Part shown: positions 13,249 to 24,700 of the stretch, one piece after another
Layout of the letters: each line of letters opens with the position of its first letter
Numbering within the stretch: the first letter of the stretch is position 1
Notes under the pieces: model-generated
What the model was told of the DNA's origin: nothing
The model's input: the letters and a program-made list of their open reading frames with translations, nothing else
Databases searched by the model: none
DNA from: Archegozetes longisetosus
Lineage: Eukaryota; Arthropoda; Arachnida; Sarcoptiformes; Trhypochthoniidae
Reading direction: 5' to 3'
Assembly: GCA_018873245.2 (NCBI GenBank)
Contig: JAEMBT020000001.1
Coordinates: forward strand, 15,882,220 to 15,946,219
Length of the DNA: 64,000 nucleotides
Made by a program: the position numbers and the translations under genes

Positions 13249-16076
13249 CGTCGGCTCAGAATTATAAGGTTCTATCCTCTAATTTTTGAGAAACTGAGCT
13301 ATGCATTGCCGGTTGTAGTCCATCCTATTATGAACATAACGCTAAGACTAATTGTCAAATATCTAAATCCATTCGCGCGCAATGACCAGAATTATGAGGT
13401 TCTATCTCGACATTTTTCGAAATGTTAGGATTATAAGTTTCTATCCTTTCAAACAAAACTATAAGCTAATCAAAATATTTTAAAACTACATTTAACCGTT
13501 TAATTTAGTTAATATTTTTAAAGCTTTCTATTTTACAGCATTCTAGTCATCGTCCAAAACAGTAAACGATAAAAACATTTAATGACTAATGAGATGATAC
13601 ACTTTTTTTATCATATATCAAATTGAGAACAATGTCATTGTTTAGAAAATATTGTTTTTATTTATATAAAATGTGTTAGTAAAACAGTTTCAATATGTAA
13701 AAAATTGAATTAATTTTGATACTTAATAAGAAATGCAAAATCGAAGCGATAGTTCGGATATGACTATTATATATTTTAATGAAGAAAGTGAGGCAATCAG
13801 AGGTTTGTGATATTTTCTATTTCAGTTATAAACAAATTTTAGTTTTCTAACGAGCTCAGCTGATTTATAACATTTTCTAGTTTAATTTTTTATTTTAAAT
13901 GTTGAGTTTTTTTGTGACTAAATTATAGTCAATTCGTGAACAGATTTTGTTCTAAATATATATTTCGTGAATTACAGTTTGAGAGTCAGAACCAGAAAAA
14001 GGTCGAAAAATGTTAATAATTGGAAATGTAATAAAAGAAAATCTAATTATCAAAAAGGGTTGAAACACATCAATTCAAAGGGGAAACTAGTTGAAGCTAA
14101 AAGACTGAGAGAAACGTGTACTGAAAAATGCCTTTTCAAATGTAATTCCAGAATCACATTTGTAGAAAGACAAAACTTATTATCAGATTTTTATAAACTC
14201 GATAATTTTGGGAAAAGAAGTTTTATTAATCGTTCAGTTGAGAAATCTTTGACTTCTAATTATCAAAATTTGAATTGTCGAAAAATGTATAATTATTCTT
14301 ATAATTTCCTACTCGCAAATCAAAAAGTTTGTGTTTGTAAGAAATTCTTTTTGGCCACTCGACATAAGTCAGAAATTCGTTTATATTGCATTAAAAAATC
14401 GAGAGTTAGTGACAGGAATCCTCATCCCTTCTAAAGCTGGTAAACACCGAAAAAATTGATTTCTGATCAAAGTCGTAATTTCGTAAGAAGTCACATCACA
14501 TCCTTTCCAACATTTGAGTCTCATTATCGTAGAAGTGAAACTTCCCGAAAATATCTCGAATCGACTTTATCTGTACCTAAAATGTATGTCGAAAAGTGCT
14601 CTGAATTTGAAGAAGGTGCTGTCAAAATTTCTTTTTATCGACAAATTTTCAACATTGAATTCAATATTTCTTTCAATAAACCAAAAAATGATTTGTGTGA
14701 CACATGTGAAAAGTTTAAAGTTAGTAATGATATCGATAATATTGATTATCAAAATCATCTTAAATTGAAAGACTTGATTAGAGCTGACCGCAAATTAGAT
14801 CGCGAAAATGTAGCAAAATTAGTCGTGTGTTTTGATCTGGAGAAAGTGATAACTTGTCAGCAGAGTTTTGTCAATAATTTCTATTATAAGAGAAAAATTA
14901 ATTGTTATAATCTGACTGCACACGATTCAATCAAAAAACAGGGCTATTGTGCTCTATGGGATGAGAGAACATGGGACAGAAGTGGTAATGACATTGCCAG
15001 CGCTTTACTGATTACTCTCGAGAAAATTATTGAAAGTCATCCGAAAATTGATTCATTGACACTATGGAACGATTCCTGTATTCCACAAAACAAAAACTCT
15101 ATCATGACTTACGCGATGACTTATTTTCTTAAGAAAAATCCTCAAATTTCTCAAATTATACACAAATTTTCTGCGCCTGGACACAGCTGCGTACAAGAAA
15201 TTGATAACATTCACAGCAATATTGAAAAGTGTTTGAGCAAACTGAATATTTCTCATTGAATACAATCAGTCGACTGATTAGAAATGCAAACAGAAAAAAT
15301 CCATATATTGTTATCTAAATGAAAAAAGAAAAATTCAAAGGTTTTCAGAGTTGTGCTAAGTTATTCAATTATAATTTAATACCCTTCAAAAGAATATATG
15401 AATTGCGTTTAACACAAAATTCGTTTGAAAACAGTTATTGCTTAACTCCTGATTCAAACTTCATTACTATCAATATTAGACACTACGAAAGGTCTTCAAG
15501 AAATAGCAAAGATACTCGAATTAATTTTCCGAATCCAAAAATAGTTAACAATAAGTATAAAATCACAGCTGAAAAGAAAAAGGATTCAAATTCAATGATG
15601 AGCTGATGTCCTGAGTCAGATAAATATTTTTTAAACAGTTATTTGAACTGATTCAAATCAAAATGTGTGATAATTAACTTAAATTTTCTTTGATGTGAAT
15701 AAAAACTTGTTTTTCTTCATTTAATTTGGAATTCCTCAAAGAATTTCGATGTTTTAGATTAAAATTTTGTTCGTGTAAACATTTAAATAATTTTTCCACT
15801 GAAGTACTATGGATAGAACCTTATAATACTAAACTTTTGCTTCCATTTGAAAGTTACAAAGTCCTATCCAAAAATTTGTACTTTGATTTGACCAACTAAT
15901 TGTTACTTGATCAGGGAATGCTGAGTGCTATCTATACTTCTAGTGACCCTCATGTTGTAGGCAAAAAACTTTTGAAAATATTATTCCATTGGCACCAAAT
16001 TTAAAAGTAAACTTTGAATCTGCTTTACTCAAAACAGGGTTTGCATGAGAAAGAACCTTATAATTCTTATGCGACG
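13249..16076 (+). mobile_element. 2.8 kb terminal-inverted-repeat DNA transposon, decayed
   Basis: The first 25 and last 25 bases are inverted repeats: CGTCG, four mismatched bases, then AGAATTATAAGGTTCT at both ends (13249-13273 and 16052-16076). Related sub-terminal copies of the AGAATTATAAGGTTCTATCC-type motif lie at 13388 and 13427, with an inverted copy at 15811. Between them lies one broken transposase-like reading frame. No target site duplication is visible. The element sits exactly between tandem units A and B. Confidence 0.75.
13967..15606 (+). pseudogene. Broken transposase-like gene (DUF7869-like)
   Basis: Three consecutive reading-frame blocks (13967-14434, 14456-15259, 15260-15606) make up one protein interrupted by lesions. 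An out-of-frame stretch around 14430-14455 needs two compensating indels, a frameshift lies near 15255, and a nonsense codon is at 15316. The N-terminal block is Lys/Arg/Cys-rich. The middle block has CDTC, a CFDLE segment (candidate first acidic residue), LWNDS (second) and an APGHSC...E segment. This layout matches, from memory, arthropod and cnidarian proteins annotated DUF7869 and suggests an RNase H-fold DDE-type core. The superfamily assignment is inferred. The matching TIRs make a transposase role likely. Confidence 0.65.
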
Positions 16077-16744
16077 TGCTGGAATCGACGCCAAAAGTGT
16101 TCGACACAACAAATGGATCAGCGGTTGAACGCAAATCTGTTTCGATTTATATCCAAACAGACGATCAAATCGACGAAGAATTGAGTGGCAAAAAATGTCT
16201 GAAACAGGATTTGAGTGAAGGTTTGGATGAGAAGAGCAGTCGAAGTAATAGTATCTCAAATGGAAAAGAATAGATTCCAGAAGCTGAGCAAACAATTAGT
16301 TCTAAAAAGATTTCGACCGACTCGAAGGCAAGAACTATAAGTTACAAATCGAGTTCAAATCATCCCAAACACAATCGTTTGCAATCATTGGACTCGACAA
16401 AACTATTGAGACACTTCTCTCAATCGAAACCAAAACGAAATGTGAGTCAAAATAAGAATTCATGTGACAAAAGACCGAATTGTGTGTCACTCGAACCGAA
16501 AGTCGAGCCAAATATTTGTGACATCCAATCTCGAAGTTATTTCAATTGTTATGATAAACTGTCTAAGTCAGAGTCAAAGTCAACAAATGGAAGAGAATCT
16601 CGTTTGGATTGCGATACTTTAGCACAAATCGATTCAGTCATTGATAATATTTTTGATTCGCTCATCATTTCTATCGATGAAACTCATGAGAACCCATTTA
16701 AATATTCATCAGATTCTGAAGGTTCTGATCAACGCGAATATTAG
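16077..16744 (+). pseudogene. Truncated copy of the serine-rich membrane protein
   Basis: Copy of exon 2 of the gene at 8059. The signal peptide and membrane exon are absent because the duplication begins inside exon 2. A nonsense codon (TAG at 16271-16273, TGG in the other copy) interrupts the frame. Downstream of it the frame continues open to the same C-terminus. Nothing supplies a start or targeting signal, so it is most likely dead. Confidence 0.8.
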
Positions 16745-17226
16745 ACATGATTTTCGACTTATCTTTCATTTAATAGTTTTATTAAACTCCTATTTATTCA
16801 TAAACTTTAAATAGCTTAAGTCATACGACGTTTATTATTATTTATAAACACTTTGCAATATCTATCGTTTAGTACACGAATATTTCTCTAATTCGTAAAT
16901 ATATCATAAGACAAACAATATGTCCTAATTGAAATTTAACTTTTTGTCTGATTTCTTTTGATTTATGATCAAATGTAAAATGAATCAAAAATCGTCGAAA
17001 CATTTTTACTTTAATTATATCTTTTCTTCATTGGATTGATTGTGATTTATGGTTAGAAAACTCAGTTTCATTCAAGAATTGAAGTTTAAATATTCATAAG
17101 ATATAACTTTCAGCTTATTAAATATGGTTTATCACTGAATAATAAGAACAAATTAAAATTGCGCTCTGTTTCGCTTTAGGTTAATATTAAAAAATTACGA
17201 AAAATGTAGAATTTCATTATTACATT

Positions 17227-19010
17227 CTATGAGTGCTGACTGCACAGAAAGTCTTCAACCAGTTTCTTGAACTCACAAGGGTATTTTTGATGCAAATTAT
17301 GTGATCCTGAGGGGAATCTATGAATTTTAGCACCTTTTATACTGTTGAGAACATGTAAAGGTTGTTCAATTTGAACCAAAGGATCCTATATATGAATTTG
17401 AGATAAATCAAAACAAATACTGTATAGCGATAGTATCCTCTGTGAGAGATTTAAGTGGCTATAGTTGCGTTTATAGTTGATGCAGAGCATTTAAACTTAT
17501 GAGTTAGTGAAAGTAAACTAGAATCCCAGGTGCAATTAAAAGCGGACGCATAGTTATCAGTAATACCGTATTTAATGCACTGTTGCGTATACATGTTTAT
17601 ATATGCAACGAATCAATGAAGTGTCTACATATGTCAATCAAGTGCGTTATAAAAAGCTAGATCACCCTAGAGATGTTATCATATATGAAATCCAAAATTG
17701 GCCAGGAGCAACATCTCACAGACATGCCTTAATTGCTCAGACGTTTAGATAGAAGAGAATCATTTTGTTATCATAAAAATGTTTTCATATGGCTAGCACT
17801 TTACGCACCTTTCACACTATCCACCTCAACTGAATTTAATACTAATGCCACTAATTTAGGTCAAGTTAGTTAGTTTAGGTAAGGGAGACGATGACGCTCA
17901 CACTAAGCATGGGATAGCCCCATCTTTCTCTTATACACAAACTCTGCATCAACCTTAAACCGAACTATAGACCATATTAACTCATATCATACCCGATCGC
18001 CATGTATTATAAGAACACGACATCTAATAGTATCATATTTATTATTAGAAATTCCATTTGGAAAATATTTACCAAAATCAGCTATAAAATCCACTTGTCT
18101 GCTCCATAGTTCCTGTATTTCTTTATGATCTTTATAAACTCTCAAATAATTATCAACAGTTTCTTGTTCCCAGTAGTCAATTCTTTTTGTAAATAACATA
18201 CTTTTTATTATATGCTTCTGGCTTGCAAAAGTGATAATTCCGAACAAAATCACACTTTCAACACAAGTCGGATGATTGATTGCTATCATTAACGCAACTT
18301 TTGCGCCATCGGACCACCCAAGTACTGAAAAACTCTCAAAACCTAAATCCTGAAAAGTGTAAGAGAAAAGACCCATCTTATTCAAATTGTACTGAAGTGC
18401 AATGGCGAAGTCAGAGAGACCAAGGGTGCACAGGCACCTTAAATCTGTAACAAACTTCACATAAAGAAGTTATATGGATTTGAATACAAAATTTTCTCAA
18501 TTTGTTGTAAGGATTTCTACAAAATAATACAGAAAAAAGTTGTAATTCAGGTTTAAACCTATTACATAATATGGTTTAATCGAAAAATGATATATTTAAT
18601 TAAAATCTAAAACCTAACCTAATCTACTCGAAATTTTCTGGCTTCGCCATTGCTGAGGCATTAAATCATTTGATTGAAACCTTCATCAATTTAACACAAC
18701 ATTCCGCGTCATTATTGAAAATGTCGCTTCCATAACGTCTCATTGGAGGTCTAGATCTGCCCCAACCCGGAAGCTCCACTGCTATTATTGTAAATTTTTC
18801 AAAGTCAAGCGCATCATTACCTTCTAATTGATGTTTAAAGTCAGTCCTACCGGTGCCTAATTCATAAAAAATGCATTTATATTTTAATATAAAAACACTT
18901 AGACAACACAAACCGATTGCACCAGAAATCAACAACAAAGGTTTTTGACCACAACCAAATTTTTCGTACCAAACTGGCCAACCGTTTATATCTACTTTAG
19001 CGCTGGTCAT
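17227..19010 (-). CDS. BPHL/valacyclovir-hydrolase-like serine hydrolase, gene 5
   Basis: Recent duplicate of gene 4. Exons: 19010-18914, 18856-18681, 18349-17993 and 17385-17227 (97, 176, 357 and 159 nt), giving 262 residues. The triad is Ser104 in GWSDG, Asp211 in HGDRDP and His239 in GSHNLH. The extra codon relative to gene 4 lies in the cap region. Intron 1 is again 57 nt and stop-free. All splice sites are preserved and the frame is open, so both duplicates look functional. The likely role is a cytosolic esterase or amino-acid ester hydrolase. Confidence 0.87.
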
Positions 19011-19821
19011 TTGTAAAGACTCACTTAACGAGTTTGAAACACCAAAAGGTTCAGGAAAGTGCACAAACTAAAATGTCTTCGTAACTAAAAATTAGTCGAA
19101 CTACTTGTTAACCTTGTAATAAATTACACATTCCTTTCGATATCACATGAAGTCTCGTGATTCAAATCTGAAATATCACTAGCTTTAAAATATAAAAGTA
19201 ATTTTAGGCTAATATATTATTATTAATAAATGTTTCTCCCATAATAGCGTAAGTTTAATAACTTATGAATAGATTTAATTATATTTATGTTGATTTAATT
19301 ATTGATATCAATGTTTATTGAAATCGTTTTTTGATTGTGTGCTAACTTTTCAAATTAATCATTAAACTTAATACTAATAATTTAATCTTATTCTAACCAT
19401 TAATAATTCGAGCATTTATTCGCAAGTTCTATACTTTAATGAGATTCGAGTGATAAGATAAAAATTCAAGCAATATTTCATAGAAGAGTTTTTTGAATAA
19501 ACTTTAGTTTAAGAATCGTATGTGACGACGAATTCGATATGACTCTGGTGAATAACTAATTATTTGTATTTATCAAATGTATATGTATTAAAGGTTATAA
19601 TCTGTTTCTCCTTCAAAGAAACTACACAGAGACAGCTATAAAGATGAATTTAGGCCACACTTAGACTTAGCTTTTCATCGCATACAGTTATATTGTTAAA
19701 CAACCCTTTTGAACTTGTAAAATATTAATTTTATGAAATTTGTTTCTGAAAAAGTAAACTACGTTTTAATTGTAGCCAAAAAAGAACATCTGAAGGAATA
19801 AATACTTTTATTTGGCACATA

Positions 19822-20869
19822 ATGGATAAACTCAAATATATTGTTCGACAAATGAAGGCCGATGACTTTGAACAAGTGATACAAGTTTGTACAGAAGTTG
19901 GCTTTACTATAGCTAAACATGACATGAAAATTGGATACAATTTAGACCCAAAAGGATTTTTTGTGGCTCAAGACTTAGATTCAGTTGAATAAACAGATCT
20001 TATATATAACACAAATGTCATTAAATCTTATTATCTTTTAAAACAAATCAATCATTGATTCTAGAATGAAATTCAGATTAATTCTGTTTCTTTTGATTCT
20101 ATATTTATATATATGAATGACAGGTGAAATCATAGGTTCATGCACAGGAATAAAACTTTCGGATGATTTTGCGTTCGTCAGTACTTATGCTGTCAAACCT
20201 AAGTATCAAAATATGGGTATCGGGTCTTCTATTTGGAGTCAAGTAATTCAACATATTGGCAGTGAATCAAATATATCCTTGGCTGCAACAGAATCTATGT
20301 TCCAGAAATATTGTGCACTATTTGGATCTGTAATTATTGATGAGAAAAATCCAGTGCGATATACGGGAGAACATAGTTCATTGAAATATGATTCTTTAGT
20401 CAATCAAATAAATGGTGTCTCAATCATTCATATAAATGATCAAAATTTAAAGTCTGTTGCAGATTATGACGCAAAAGTTTTTAGTATCAATAGAGAAACT
20501 GTGTTAAGAGAAGCCATGAAACAGCCTCAAACTATCATAATAGCAGCCATTGATGACAATAAGCAAATTATCGGCTATTCTAAACTGACTTTAGGTAATT
20601 TAAACTATGTTTTAGCTCAACCTTTGTATGCAAACAATGAAGAAATAGCAGAGTTGTTGATATCAAGAGGATGTCAAGAAATGTCAAAATTCAAGTCTGA
20701 AGGATTAGTGATGTATTCATGGGATAGTAATATTCGTATGAAATCAATATGCGATAAACTTGGCTTTACAATAATAAGAAGACAACAACAACTTTATACT
20801 AAAAGACTTTTTGAATGCGATTTCAATAGAATATTTGGTGTTAGCTCACCAATTCTTTTCCCTTTTTAA
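19822..20869 (+). CDS. GNAT N-acetyltransferase, YitH-like
   Basis: Two exons: 19822-19984 and 20124-20869, giving 302 residues. The N-terminal GNAT fold shows a YAVKPKYQNMGIGSSIW segment, the acetyl-CoA-binding Q/R-x-x-G-x-G/A motif. The second half (about residues 150-290) resembles the C-terminal GNAT-like domain of YitH-type proteins common in nematodes and mites; the substrate is unknown. Exon 1 was recognised because its frame joins exon 2 correctly only if it ends at 19984, but the next two bases are TT instead of GT. The dead copy at 13066 has GT at this site. The donor therefore looks mutated, unless the intron is non-canonical or the base is a sequencing error. A start within exon 2 is possible but would remove about 52 residues. 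Confidence 0.7.
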
Positions 20870-21735
20870 TTGTATGAGAAGATTAATTCGAATCTTACTA
20901 GACCTCTAAAGCTTTCAAACTAATTCTATTGAAAATTGCCGTTTAATAGAACCATATTTGATGATAAATTCAGTATGATTCTAATCAGTAGTTAGTTATT
21001 TCTATTTCTCAAGTTATCTCTACTCAAAGTTATCGCTCTTTTATCTTTCAAATTTGTTTCAATTCAAGAAATTACAAAAAATTGATGACAAGTATCAATT
21101 AAATATTAATTTATTAATGATCTGTATTATTAGTGGCTAATAGAAAGCTATCATTCGAAAAATGGATTGAATTTATATTCTTATTTCAGTTTCAATACTT
21201 ATTGTAATTTCTTTGTGTACAGTCGACAACTTTCTAGTCTGTGTTTTAACTGAAAGGTAAGACATCTATATTTTGTGCAGTCTTTTATCGTAGATAAAAA
21301 TAAAATTATCATTGAAAATAGCTTTATATTAGAAAGCAATGCAGATGTAATGGAAAATTTACACTTAATTCGTTTGGTAGTAAAGCACAATAATTATAAA
21401 CTATAACTATAATTATCAACCTTTAAAGTGAATATTAATTCTAGATCTAAACTACCTTTAATTTTAACTCAATGTGCGAAATGTTGTGTTTGTTTGAATA
21501 TATTATTTAATTGAAGTTCATTATTGCCATGTGTTCCGGAGTTTTTGAAATATCAGTGTTTTCTATAGACATTTTTATATCTGAGAGAGTGTCAATTTTG
21601 TCTACTTTTACTTGTAATGAAATTGAACTCATAAATGATGCGAAAATCAATTTTAATTATGCGAATAATTGAAAAAGTTCATAATCCAAGTTAGATTGAA
21701 ACAAATGATTTTGAATTATCCTTTACTTTATATTA
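20870..21735. other. Spacer between GNAT and GCPII-family genes
   Basis: About 0.87 kb of convergent intergenic DNA holding the 3' flanks of both genes. No other feature seen. Confidence 0.5.
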
Positions 21736-24700
21736 TTAAAACGTTTGTCTGAGCAATTGAGAGGCAGCGTTAATATGAAATACAACTATAGATAAATACT
21801 GATCGAGTATTTGCCAATTTCGATCATCTGTTTGATGATCTATTTTCCACATTAAGTCATAGAGTCCAGAGAAATAAGATCCTGAATAATCATTGAGAGT
21901 ACTCGGAGCTATTATTACGTGATGATAGTCTTCACGTACTGGTAATCCTTTTGGTTCTATGAAAGCCCTCTCCAACATCATTATCAAGTCATTTATTCTT
22001 CTGACTGCATAAGGTCTATAAAATATTGCTTATAATAAACTACTTGACTTGAAATACTAAATACTTACTTTTTCAAATCTACATTTTTTATTTCTTCAAT
22101 AAATTGATTGACTGTATTGTGGAAATCATTTGTTGCTTTCTCTAAATAATCTGCTCATTTCAATAATGAAAAACGATGATAAAGTAAAATCCTTTTGCAA
22201 ACTTTTACATTGTAAAGAATATCCATTAGGTCCTAATCTATAGCAAGTTCTGCATCAGTGTTGGCGCGTGTTTTAGGTGAAATGCAAATTAAATAAAAAA
22301 CTGTGTTCGGGTTTTGACTTTATGTTTTACAATTTAGTTCTTAATAAGACTTGTAAAAATAATTTAAATATAAGTAAAACTGTTTGATTTAACTGTCTTT
22401 TTACAAATTCAAACGGAAACACAAAATATTCAAACCTAAACACAGTTTATCTCTAATTTGCATTAAATCTCGAAACGCGCAAACATTAATGCAAAACTTG
22501 CTATAGATTGCAACTAATGTGGCATTTTATAAGTTACCTAAAGTTATGTTTTTCATTCTCAATCTCGTTGCAAATTTATTTTTAAACACTTCGACATTTT
22601 GTGAGATCATTATTGGATAGTATTCAAGACTTGCAGGTATTATCACAGAATCAGCTAAAGATCTTGTCATTTCAGCCCAGATTTGGCCCAAAGCTCGTGC
22701 AAACTTTTAAAGTGAGAAAAGTTGCAAATAACTAAAACAATTGATAAAATTGTTTAAAAAATAATTACTTTAAATTCTCTGTCCATTAATTGACTTTGAA
22801 GTCTGTAAGTTTCATATAATGTATGATAGAGTGGATAACATGGGACACGTCTATCATCACACGAATAGGACATAGTAAGGGATGAAACGCCAACGTTCTG
22901 CAAGAAGTGTGTGTGATCACTTCCGGCCCCTAAACTACCGATTCTCGGTTTCAAGCCTTTAGCTATTGATATATTCCATGGATTGGTATGTAACCAAGTA
23001 TCGTAAACAGTAGGTCTACTTTTTTTAATCTCATCTGGATTTGGATTTTCTACTAGTTTTGTTGCTTCCCATAAGGAATCAAATAGTAGAGGAACTGATG
23101 CGACATTGAAAGTGAAATTTCCTAAAAGATAGAAATATCGAATCAATTTCTATTTGTATGTCTAAAATCATAATGACTAGAAGAATCAAATAGAAATTCA
23201 AACCCTTGACAGCTATATCTACATTGAGATATGCAACAGCCTGTGATTGTAACAACTTTTGATTTTGTTCAATCCATTCTGTGCTACCGATTAGTCCATA
23301 TTCTTCTGCAGCCCAATCACAAAACACAACACTTCTTCGTGGTCTCCACTTTGCTTTACTCATTACTTCAGTGAATGCTCGACTCAGTTCCAGCAATACT
23401 GCTGTACCACTCGATGGATCGACTGCACCAAAAGTCCACGAATCTCGATGATTGCCTAACATGACATACCTGTCAGGTTCGACCTCTCCATTTATTACTC
23501 CAATTACATTATGTATTTTTCTTTCTTCCAAACGATTTGTTACAACCAATTCAACTTTATTTCCATTTTTATATCCAGGACCGAAATTATAACTTACATT
23601 CAATCCTCCAATCCATTCCTTAGGACACGGTTTTCCATCTAAGTTTGACATTATTTGTTGCGCATCCAAATAACTGATTGCATGGGCAGGAATTTTTGGT
23701 AAATCTGCTTCACTTCTGGGTATTCTATACATTCCATCTTTAAATATAAATTGAATTAATCAATTACTTTATTGATTATCATTTTATGCTTCAAACAGGT
23801 CACTAGCTTTTGATGAAGTCCATTCATAAAATAACAGGGTGAAGATTCTATATACAGATATTCAATTTAATCTATTTAAACACGAGGTTTGTTTACAATC
23901 TAAAATTCAATAATCTACAACAACAGCAACAAGAAGAGACTGTTGCCATATCAATCTCTCAATGATATGAACCAGCTTTTATCAAAATTCATTTTTAGTT
24001 TATTTCGATTACTGTATTGAATGTTCAATGAGGTTTTTATATCCTATATATTATGGTTTGATGGAAAGTAATAACAATCCATCACTTCTGGTTAATATCA
24101 AGGATTACTAAACCAGCTTTTGTGTGTGCAAAAATTTTTTAAATTCAAGATATCTATATTCAAACATGGATCTGGTGGTAGTATGGACAAAACGAAACTA
24201 TTTTCATTCAGCTAAAGGTACATAGGAGATTCAAAGTTTTCTCACTGATATATAAGCAATCGAACTACAGAGTTATCTTACATTTAGCGATAATGTTACA
24301 CAATTTTGTAGGCTAAAGCACGGATTAATTGCAGCAATCATACAGACAGACATTTATAGTTAATTAGTTGATATGGTCTCTATTGAGAATCCACTCATGT
24401 TAATTTATCATCAAGTTCAAAAATTCTCACTGCTTCTAGTTTTACGATTCAAAATGATTAACATCTTAAAGATATTGTGTTCAATAAGATTTTCCTCAAA
24501 ACGAATATCGTTTTAAATCATAAAACTAAAAGCAGTAAAAATTTTTGAACTCGATGATAGATTAACATGAGTGGATTCTCAATTGAGATCATATCAACTA
24601 ATCAACAATAAATGACTGTATGATTGCGGCAATTGATCTGTGATTTAGTCTACAAACTTGCATAACATTATGGCTTAAATGTAGAATAATTCCTTGTTTG

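Larger units (their letters stand above)
16077..20005. repeat. Tandem duplication, unit B
   Basis: Direct repeat partner of 8331-13247. It starts at TGCTGGAATCG immediately after the last base of the transposon and ends inside the GNAT intron. It lacks about 0.98 kb present in unit A. Confidence 0.9.

Noticed and set aside
19731-19940. 69-codon minus-strand frame
   Set aside because: Antisense shadow of GNAT exon 1.
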